Shown piece after piece: positions 1-12,000 of a DNA stretch of 64,000 nucleotides (its first letter is position 1; each line of letters starts with the position of its first letter). The translations under genes and the position numbers were made by a program. The notes under the pieces are model-generated. The model was given only the letters and a program-made list of their open reading frames with translations, had not been told where the DNA came from and ran no database searches. Source of the DNA: G965261475 sp965261475 [NCBI: bacterium] (GTDB taxonomy: Bacteria > SAR324 > XYD2-FULL-50-16); the NCBI GenBank assembly GCA_965261475.1, contig OZ253454.1, forward strand, positions 1 to 64,000, written 5' to 3'.

Positions 1-3000
1 GCACGCGGCAGGATTATAGACAATGATGCCCAGCCAACTATTGACTTTGAGCAAGACTATCTCAGTGCTACAGAAGATGCTAGTCTTAATTATAAACTAC
101 AAATAAGCAAAGTAAGCGCTACAAATGTGAGCTTTAATTGGTATGTGCAACATAGCTCAACTAGCGCTGAGGATTTTACGGGAGCTCTATTCGGCACACA
201 GCTAATTAGAGCAGGGGATACTAGCACAACTATTATTATTGAGACTAGCGATGATAGCGCTTATGAGACAGATGAGAACTTTAGCCTAATTATTACCAAT
301 GTCACAGGAGCTACCCCGAGTAGCCTAACAGCAAGCGGCAGGATTATAGACAATGATGCTCAACCAAGTATTGCCTTGTTGAGCTTTGAGCAAGACTATC
401 TCAGTGCTACAGAAGGTACTAGTCTTAATTATAAACTACAAATAAGCAAAGCAAGCGCTACAGACGTCGCTTTTGATTGGTCTATACACCATATCTTAAC
501 TAGCACTAGTGATTTTACAGGTGCTCTATTCGGCACACAGCTAATTAGAGCAGGGGATACTAGCACAACTATTATTATTGAGACTAGCGATGATAGTATT
601 TATGAGATAGATGAGAACTTTAGCCTCAATATTACCAATGTCACAGGAGCTGCCCCGAGTAGCCTAACAGCAAGCGGCAGCATTATAGACAATGATGCTC
701 AACCAAGTATTGACTTTGAGCAAGTAGATAGCGCTGTAACAGAAGGTACTAGTCTTAATTATAAACTACAAATAAGCAAAGCAAGCGCTACAAATGTGAG
801 CTTTGATTGGTATGTGCAACATAGCTCAACTAGCGCTGAGGATTTTACGGGAGCTCTATTCGGCACACAGCTAATTAGAGCAGGGGATACTAGCACAACT
901 ATTATTATTGAGACTAGCGATGATAGCGCTTATGAGACAGATGAGAACTTTAGCCTAATTATTACCAATGTCACAGGAGCTACCCCGAGTAGCCTAACAG
1001 CAAGCGGCAGGATTATAGACAATGATGCTCAACCAAGTATTGCCTTGTTGAGCTTTGAGCAAGACTATCTCAGTGCTACAGAAGGTACTAGTCTTAATTA
1101 TAAACTACAAATAAGCAAAGCAAGCGCTACAGACGTCGCTTTTGATTGGTCTATACACCATATCTTAACTAGCACTAGTGATTTTACAGGTGCTCTATTC
1201 GGCACACAGCTAATTAGAGCAGGGGATACTAGTACAACTATTAGCATTGATACCAGTGATGATAATATTTACGAGAGCAATGAGGATTTTAGCCTCAATA
1301 TTACCAATGTCACAGGAGCTGCCCCGAGTAGCCTAACAGCACGCGGCAGCATTATAGACAATGATGCTCAACCAAGTATTGACTTTGAGCAAGTAGATAG
1401 CGCTGTAACAGAAGGTACTAGTCTTAATTATAAACTACAAATAAGCAAAGCAAGCGCTACAGACGTCGCTTTTGATTGGTCTATACACCATATCTTAACT
1501 AGCACTAGTGATTTTACAGGTGCTCTATTCGGCACACAGCTAATTAGAGCAGGGGATACTAGCACGACTATTATTATTGAGACTAGCGATGATAGTATTT
1601 ATGAGATAGATGAGAACTTTAGCCTCAATATTACCAATGTCACAGGAGCTACCCCGAGTAGCCTAACAGCAAGCGGCAGCATTATAGACAATGATGCCCA
1701 GCCAAGTATTGACTTTGAGCAAGACTATCTCAGTGCTACAGAAGATGCTAGTCTTAATTATAAACTACAAATAAGCAAAGCAAGTGCTACAGACGTCGCT
1801 TTTGATTGGTCTATACACCATATCTTAACTAGCACTAGTGATTTTACAGGTGCTCTATTCGGCACACAGCTAATTAGAGCAGGGGATACTAGCACGACTA
1901 TTATTATTGAGACTAGCGATGATAGTATTTATGAGATAGATGAGAACTTTAGCCTCAATATTACCAATGTCACAGGAGCTACCCCGAGTAGCCTAACAGC
2001 AAGCGGCAGCATTATAGACAATGATGCTCAACCAAGTATTGACTTTGAGCAAGTAGATAGCGCTGTAACAGAAGGTACTAGTCTTAATTATAAACTACAA
2101 ATAAGCAAAGTAAGTGCTACAAATGTGAGCTTTGATTGGTCTATACACCATATCTTAACTAGCACTAGTGATTTTACGGGTGCTCTATTCGGCACACAGC
2201 TAATTAGAGCAGGGGATACTAGCACGACTATTAGTATTGATACCAGCGATGATAGTGCTTATGAGGGTGATGAGAGCTTTAGCCTAATTATTACCAATGT
2301 CACAGGAGCTACCCCGAGTAGCCTAACAGCAAGCGGCAGCATTATAGACAATGATGCCCAGCCAAGTATTGACTTTGAGCAAGACTATCTCAGTGCTACA
2401 GAAGATGCTAGTCTTAATTATAAACTACAAATAAGCAAAGTAAGTGCTACAAATGTGAGCTTTGATTGGTCTATACACCATATCTTAACTAGCACTAGTG
2501 ATTTTACGGGTGCTCTATTCGGCACACAGCTAATTAGAGCAGGGGATACTAGCACGACTATTAGTATTGATACCAGCGATGATAGTGCTTATGAGGGTGA
2601 TGAGAGCTTTAGCCTAATTATTACCAATGTCACAGGAGCTACCCCGAGTAGCCTAACAGCAAGCGGCAGCATTATAGACAATGATGCCCAGCCAAGTATT
2701 GACTTTGAGCAAGACTATCTCAGTGCTACAGAAGATGCTAGTCTTAATTATAAACTACAAATAAGCAAAGTAAGTGCTACAAATGTGAGCTTTGATTGGT
2801 CTATACACCATATCTTAACTAGCACTAGTGATTTTACGGGTGCTCTATTCGGCACACAGCTAATTAGAGCAGGGGATACTAGCACGACTATTAGTATTGA
2901 TACCAGCGATGATAGTGCTTATGAGGGTGATGAGAGCTTTAGCCTAATTATTACCAATGTCACAGGAGCTACCCCGAGTAGCCTAACAGCAAGCGGCAGC

Positions 3001-6000
3001 ATTATAGACAATGATGCCCAGCCAAGTATTGACTTTGAGCAAGACTATCTCAGTGCTACAGAAGATGCTAGTCTTAATTATAAACTACAAATAAGCAAAG
3101 TAAGCGCTACAGACGTCGCTTTTGATTGGTCTATACACCATATCTTAACTAGCACTAGTGATTTTACAGGTGCTCTATTCGGCACACAGCTAATTAGAGC
3201 AGGGGATACTAGCACGACTATTATTATTGATACCAGCGATGATAGCGATTATGAGATAGATGAGAACTTTAGCCTAATTATTACCAATGTCACAGGAGCT
3301 ACCCCGAGTAGCCTAACAGCAAGCGGCAGCATTATAGACAATGATGCCCAGCCAAGTATTGACTTTGAGCAAGACTATCTCAGTGCTACAGAAGATGCTA
3401 GTCTTAATTATAGACTACAAATAAGCAAAGTAAGTGCTACAAATGTGAGCTTTGATTGGTCTATACACCATATCTTAACTAGCACTAGTGATTTTACGGG
3501 TGCTCTATTCGGCACACAGCTAATTAGAGCAGGGGATACTAGCACGACTATTAGTATTGATACCAGCGATGATAGTGCTTATGAGGGTGATGAGAGCTTT
3601 AGCCTAATTATTACCAATGTCACAGGAGCTACCCCGAGTAGCCTAACAGCAAGCGGCAGCATTATAGACAATGATGCCCAGCCAAGTATTGACTTTGAGC
3701 AAGACTATCTCAGTGCTACAGAAGATGCTAGTCTTAATTATAAACTACAAATAAGCAAAGCAAGCGCTGTAAATGTTAGCTTTGATTGGTCTATACACCA
3801 TATCTTAACTAGCACTAGTGATTTTACAGGTGCTCTATTCGGCACACAGCTAATTAGAGCAGGGGATACTAGTACAACTATTAGCATTGATACCAGTGAT
3901 GATAATATTTATGAGATAGATGAGAACTTTAGCCTCAATATTACCAATGTCACAGGAGCTACCCCGAGTAGCCTAACAGCAAGCGGCAGCATTATAGACA
4001 ATGATGCCCAGCCAAGTATTGACTTTGAGCAAGACTATCTCAGTGCTACAGAAGATGCTAGTCTTAATTATAAACTACAAATAAGCAAAGTAAGCGCTAC
4101 AGACGTCGCTTTTGATTGGTCTATACACCATATCTTAACTAGCACTAGTGATTTTACAGGTGCTCTATTCGGCACACAGCTAATTAGAGCAGGGGATACT
4201 AGCACGACTATTAGTATTGATACCAGCGATGATAGTGCTTATGAGATAGATGAGAACTTTAGCCTAATTATTACCAATGTCACAGGAGCTACCCCGAGTA
4301 GCCTAACAGCAAGCGGCAGCATTATAGACAATGATGCCCAGCCAACTATTGACTTTGAGCAAGACTATCTTAGTGCTACAGAAGATGCTAGTCTTAATTA
4401 TAAACTACAAATAAGCAAAGCAAGCGCTACAGACGTCGCTTTTGATTGGTCTATACACCATATCTTAACTAGCACTAGTGATTTTACAGGTGCTCTATTC
4501 GGCACACAGCTAATTAGAGCAGGGGATACTAGCACGACTATTAGTATTGATACCAGCGATGATAGTGCTTATGAGATAGATGAGAACTTTAGCCTAATTA
4601 TTACCAATGTCACAGGAGCTACCCCGAGTAGCCTAACAGCAAGCGGCAGCATTATAGACAATGATGCCCAGCCAACTATTGACTTTGAGCAAGACTATCT
4701 TAGTGCTACAGAAGATGCTAGTCTTAATTATAAACTACAAATAAGCAAAGTAAGTGCTACAAATGTGAGCTTTGATTGGTCTATACACCATATCTTAACT
4801 AGCACTAGTGATTTTACGGGTGCTCTATTCGGCACACAGCTAATTAGAGCAGGGGATACTAGCACGACTATTAGTATTGATACCAGCGATGATAGTGCTT
4901 ATGAGGGTGATGAGAGCTTTAGCCTAATTATTACCAATGTCACAGGAGCTACCCCGAGTAGCCTAACAGCAAGCGGCAGCATTATAGACAATGATGCCCA
5001 GCCAAGTATTGACTTTGAGCAAGACTATCTCAGTGCTACAGAAGATGCTAGTCTTAATTATAAACTACAAATAAGCAAAGTAAGCGCTACAGACGTCGCT
5101 TTTGATTGGTCTATACACCATATCTTAACTAGCACTAGTGATTTTACAGGTGCTCTATTCGGCACACAGCTAATTAGAGCAGGGGATACTAGCACGACTA
5201 TTATTATTGATACCAGCGATGATAGCGATTATGAGATAGATGAGAACTTTAGCCTAATTATTACCAATGTCACAGGAGCTACCCCGAGTAGCCTAACAGC
5301 AAGCGGCAGCATTATAGACAATGATGCCCAGCCAAGTATTGACTTTGAGCAAGACTATCTCAGTGCTACAGAAGATGCTAGTCTTAATTATAGACTACAA
5401 ATAAGCAAAGTAAGTGCTACAAATGTGAGCTTTGATTGGTCTATACACCATATCTTAACTAGCACTAGTGATTTTACGGGTGCTCTATTCGGCACACAGC
5501 TAATTAGAGCAGGGGATACTAGCACGACTATTAGTATTGATACCAGCGATGATAGTGCTTATGAGGGTGATGAGAGCTTTAGCCTAATTATTACCAATGT
5601 CACAGGAGCTACCCCGAGTAGCCTAACAGCAAGCGGCAGCATTATAGACAATGATGCCCAGCCAAGTATTGACTTTGAGCAAGTAGATAGCGCTGTAACA
5701 GAAGGTACTAGTCTTAATTATAAACTACAAATAAGCAAAGCAAGCGCTACAGACGTCGCTTTTGATTGGTCTATACACCATATCTTAACTAGCACTAGTG
5801 ATTTTACGAGTGCTCTATTCGGCACACAGCTAATTAGAGCAGGGGATACTAGCACAACTATTAGTATTGATACTAGCGATGATAGTATTTATGAGATAGA
5901 TGAGAACTTTAGCCTCAATATTACCAATGTCACAGGAGCTACCCCGAGTAGCCTAACAGCAAGCGGCAGCATTATAGACAATGATGCCCAGCCAAGTATT

Positions 6001-9000
6001 GACTTTGAGCAAGACTATCTCAGTGCTACAGAAGATGCTAGTCTTAATTATAAACTACAAATAAGCAAAGCAAGCGCTACAGACGTCGCTTTTGATTGGT
6101 CTATACACCATATCTTAACTAGCACTAGTGATTTTACAGGTGCTCTATTCGGCACGCAGCTAATTAGAGCAGGGGATACTAGCACGACTATTAGTATTGA
6201 TACCAGCGATGATAATATTTACGAGGGCAATGAGGATTTTAGCCTCAATATTATTAATGTTACGGGAGCTGCTCCTAGTGCTCTAGTAGCAGATGGCAGG
6301 ATTATAGACAATGACCCTCAACCAACCATTGACTTTGAGCAAGACTATAGTAGCGTAACAGAAGGTGGTAGTTTGAGCTATACTTTGCGCTTAACTAACA
6401 CTAGTACTACAGATATTAGCTTTGATTGGTCTGTGCAACATAGCTCAACTAGCACTAGTGATTTTACGGGTGCTCTATTCGGCACACAGCTAATTAGAGC
6501 AGGGGATACTAGCACGACTATTATTATTGAGACTAGCGATGATAGTGCTTATGAGATAGATGAGAACTTTAGCCTAATTATTACCAATGTCACAGGAGCT
6601 GCCTCGAGTAGCCTAACAGCAAGCGGCAGCATTATAGACAATGATGCTCAACCAAGTATTGCCTTGTTGAGCTTTGAGCAAGACTATCTCAGTGCTACAG
6701 AAGATGCTAGTCTTAATTATAGACTACAAATAAGCAAAGTAAGCGCTACAGACGTCGCTTTTGATTGGTCTATACACCATATCTTAACTAGCACTAGTGA
6801 TTTTACGAGTGCTCTATTCGGCACACAGCTAATTAGAGCAGGGGATACTAGCACGACTATTATTATTGAGACTAGCGATGATAGTATTTATGAGATAGAT
6901 GAGAACTTTAGCCTCAATATTACCAATGTCACAGGAGCTACCCCGAGTAGCCTAACAGCAAGCGGCAGCATTATAGACAATGATGCCCAGCCAAGTATTG
7001 ACTTTGAGCAAGACTATCTCAGTGCTACAGAAGATGCTAGTCTTAATTATAAACTACAAATAAGCAAAGTAAGTGCTACAGACGTCGCTTTTGATTGGTC
7101 TATACACCATATCTTAACTAGCACTAGTGATTTTACGGGTGCTCTATTCGGCACACAGCTAATTAGAGCAGGGGATACTAGCACGACTATTAGTATTGAT
7201 ACCAGCGATGATAGTGCTTATGAGGGTGATGAGAGCTTTAGCCTAATTATTACCAATGTCACAGGAGCTACCCCGAGTAGCCTAACAGCAAGCGGCAGCA
7301 TTATAGACAATGATGCCCAGCCAAGTATTGACTTTGAGCAAGACTATCTCAGTGCTACAGAAGATGCTAGTCTTAATTATAAACTACAAATAAGCAAAGC
7401 AAGTGCTACAGACGTCGCTTTTGATTGGTCTATACACCATATCTTAACTAGCACTAGTGATTTTACAGGTGCTCTATTCGGCACACAGCTAATTAGAGCA
7501 GGGGATACTAGCACGACTATTAGTATTGATACCAGCGATGATAGTGCTTATGAGATAGATGAGAACTTTAGCCTAATTATTACCAATGTCACAGGAGCTA
7601 CCCCGAGTAGCCTAACAGCAAGCGGCAGCATTATAGACAATGATGCCCAGCCAACTATTGACTTTGAGCAAGACTATCTTAGTGCTACAGAAGATGCTAG
7701 TCTTAATTATAAACTACAAATAAGCAAAGTAAGCGCTACAGACGTCGCTTTTGATTGGTCTATACACCATATCTTAACTAGCACTAGTGATTTTACAGGT
7801 GCTCTATTCGGCACACAGCTAATTAGAGCAGGGGATACTAGCACGACTATTAGTATTGATACCAGCGATGATAGTGCTTATGAGATAGATGAGAACTTTA
7901 GCCTAATTATTACCAATGTCACAGGAGCTATCCCGAGTAGCCTAACAGCAAGCGGCAGGATTATAGACAATGATGCCCAGCCAAGTATTGACTTTGAGCA
8001 AGACTATCTCAGTGCTACAGAAGATGCTAGTCTTAATTATAAACTACAAATAAGCAAAGCAAGCGCTGTAAATGTTAGCTTTGATTGGTCTATACACCAT
8101 ATCTTAACTAGCACTAGTGATTTTACAGGTGCTCTATTCGGCACGCAGCTAATTAGAGCAGGGGATACTAGCACGACTATTAGTATTGATACCAGCGATG
8201 ATAATATTTACGAGGGCAATGAGGATTTTAGCCTCAATATTATTAATGTTACGGGAGCTGCTCCTAGTGCTCTAGTAGCAGATGGCAGGATTATAGACAA
8301 TGACCCTCAACCAACCATTGACTTTGAGCAAGACTATAGTAGCGTAACAGAAGGTGGTAGTTTGAGCTATACTTTGCGCTTAACTAACACTAGTACTACA
8401 GATATTAGCTTTGATTGGTCTGTGCAACATAGCTCAACTAGCACTAGTGATTTTACGGGTGCTCTATTCGGCACACAGCTAATTAGAGCAGGGGATACTA
8501 GCACGACTATTATTATTGAGACTAGCGATGATAGTGCTTATGAGATAGATGAGAACTTTAGCCTAATTATTACCAATGTCACAGGAGCTGCCTCGAGTAG
8601 CCTAACAGCAAGCGGCAGCATTATAGACAATGATGCTCAACCAAGTATTGCCTTGTTGAGCTTTGAGCAAGACTATAGCATTACAGCAGAGGGCACGAGT
8701 CTCGCCTATAGATTACAAATAAGCAAAGTAAGTGCTACAGACGTCGCTTTTGATTGGTCTGTGCAACATAGCTCAACTAGCACTAGTGATTTTACGGAAG
8801 CTCTAGCAGGCTCACAGAGAATTGCGGTAGGGAGTACTACCGTAACTATTAGCATTGATACCAGTGATGATAATATTTACGAGGGTGATGAGGATTTTAT
8901 CCTTAATATTACCAATGTTACGGGAGCGACCCCGAGTAGTCTAACGGCACGCGGCAGGATTGTAGATAATGACGCTCAACTAGCACTGAGCTTTGAGCAA

Positions 9001-12000
9001 GTAGATAGCGCTGTAACAGAAGGTACTAGCTTCAATTATAGGCTACAACTCAACAGAGCAAGTGCTACAAATGTGAGTTTTGATTGGTCTGTGCAGCATA
9101 GCTCAACTAGCACTAGTGATTTTACGGGAGCCCTAGCAGGCTCACAGCTAATTAGAGCAGGGGATACTAGCACGACTATTATTATTGATACCAGCGATGA
9201 TAATATTTACGAGGGTGATGAGAGCTTTACCGTAAATATTACAAATATTAGAGGAAGCACCTCTAATAGTTTATCGGCAGGTGGTAGTATTATAGATAAT
9301 GAAACTCAACTGTTACTGAGCTTTGAGCAAAGTTATAGTACTGCGCTAGAGGGCACGAGCTTCAATTATAGGCTACAATTAAATAAAGAAAGTGCTACAG
9401 ATGTTGTTTTTGATTGGTCTGTGCAGCATAGCTCAACCAGCGCTGAGGATTTTACGAGCGCTCTATTCGGTACACAGCTAATTAGAGCAGGGGATACTAG
9501 CACAACTATTATTATTGATACCAGCGATGATAGCATCCATGAGGGTGATGAGATTTTTACCCTCAATATCACTAAGATCACGGGAGCTGCTCCTAGTGCT
9601 CTAGCGGTAGGTAGTAATATTATAGACAATGATGCTCAACTGTTACTGAGCTTTGAGCAAAGTTATAGTATTGCGCTAGAGGGTACTAGCCTCAATTATA
9701 GGCTAGAATTAAATAAAGCAAGTGCTACAAATGTGAGCTTTGATTGGTCTGTGCAGCATAGCTCAACTAGCACTGAGGATTTTACGGGTGCTCTATTCGG
9801 CACACAGCTAATTAGAGCAGGGAATACTAGCACAACTATTATTATTGAGACTAGCGATGATAGCGCTTACGAGGGAAATGAAGTTTTTAGCCTCAATATT
9901 ACCAAGATCACGGGAGCTGTACCTAATAGGTTATTTGCAAGTGGTAATATTATAGACAATGACGCTCAACTGGCACTGAGCTTTGAGCAAAGTTATAGTA
10001 TTGCGCTAGAGGGTACTAGCCTCAATTATAGGCTAGAATTAAATAAAGTAAGTGCTACAAATGTGAGCTTTGATTGGTCTGTACAACATAGCTCAACTAG
10101 TACTAGTGATTTTACGGGAGCTCTAACAGGATCACAGCTAATTAGAGCAGGGGATACTACTACAACTATTAGCATTGATACCAGTGATGATAATATTTAC
10201 GAGGGCAATGAGATTTTTAGCCTTAATATTACCAAGATCACGGGAGCTGTACCCAATAGGTTAGTTGCAAGTGGTAATATTATAGACAATGACGCTCAAC
10301 TGTTACTGAGCTTTGAGCAAGACTATAGCAGCGCTACAGAAGATGCTAGTCTCAATTATAGGCTACAACTAAACAGAGCAAGTGCTACAGATATTAGTTT
10401 TGATTGGTCTGTGCAGCATATCTCAACTAGCGCTGAGGATTTTACGGGTGCTCTATTCGGCACACAGCTGATTAGAGCAGGGGATACTAGCACGACTATT
10501 AGCATTGATACCAGTGATGATAATATTTACGAGGGCAATGAGAACTTTATCCTCAATATTACCAAGATCACGGGAGCTGTACCCAATAGATTAGTTGCAA
10601 GTGGTAGGATTATAGACAACGACACTCAACTGACGCTGAGCTTTGAGCAAGACTATAGCATTACAGCAGAGGGCACGAGTCTCATCTATAGGCTAGAATT
10701 AAATAAAGAAAGTGCTACAGATGTTATTTTTGATTGGTCTGTGCAACATAGCTCAACTAGCGCTGAGGATTTTACGGTAGCTCTATTCGGCACAAAAAGA
10801 ATTGCTGCAGGGAGCACTACTACAACTATTAGTATTGATACCAGTGATGATAGTATTTATGAGGGCAATGAGATTTTTAGCCTTAATATTATCAATATCA
10901 CGGGAGCTGTACCCAATAGGTTAGTTGCAAGTGGTAATATTATAGACAATGATGTTCAACTGGCGCTGAGCTTTGAGCAAGACTACAACATTGCAGTAGA
11001 GGGTACTAGCCTCAATTATAAGTTACAACTAAACAGAGCAAGTGCTACAGACGTCACTTTTGATTGGTCTGTGCAGCATAGCTCAACTAGCACTAGTGAT
11101 TTTACGGGTGCTCTATTCGGCACAAAAAGAATTGCTGCAGGGACTACCACTACAACTATTAGTATTGATACCAGTGATGATAGTATTTATGAGGGCAATG
11201 AGATTTTTAGCCTTAATATTATCAATATTACAGGAGCTGTACCCAATAGGTTAGTTGCAAGTGGTAGGGTTATAGACAATGATGCTCAACTGGTGTTGAG
11301 CTTTGAGCAAGTAGATAGCGCTGTAACAGAAGGTACTAGCTTCAATTATAGGCTACAACTCAACAGAGCAAGTGCTACAAATGTGAGTTTTGATTGGTCT
11401 GTGCAGCATAGCTCAACTAGCACTAGTGATTTTACGGGAATTATAGCAGGCTCACAGCTAATTAGAGCAGGGAGCACTACTACAACTATTAGCATTGATA
11501 CCAGTGATGATAATATTTACGAGGGCAATGAGATTTTTAGCCTTAATATTACCAAGGTCACAGGAGCTGTACCCAATAGTCTAGCTGCAGGTAGCAGTAT
11601 TATAGATAATGATGCTCAACTGGTGTTGAGCTTTGAGCAAGACTATAGCAGCGCTACAGAAGATGCTAGTCTCAATTATAGGCTACAACTTAACAGAGCA
11701 AGTGCTACAGACGTCGCTTTTGATTGGTCTGTGCAACATAGCTCAACTAGCGCTGAGGATTTTACGGGTGCTATATTCGGCACACAGCTAATTAGAGCAG
11801 GGGATACTAGTACAACTATTAGCATTGATACCAGTGATGATAATATTTACGAGGGCAATGAGGATTTTAGCCTCAATATTACCAATATCACGGGAGCTGT
11901 ACCCAATAGGTTAGTTGCAAGTGGCAGGATTATAGACAATGACCCTCAACCAACCATTTTCTTTGAGCAAATAGCCCGCAGTGTGTTAGAGGGGGCTAAC

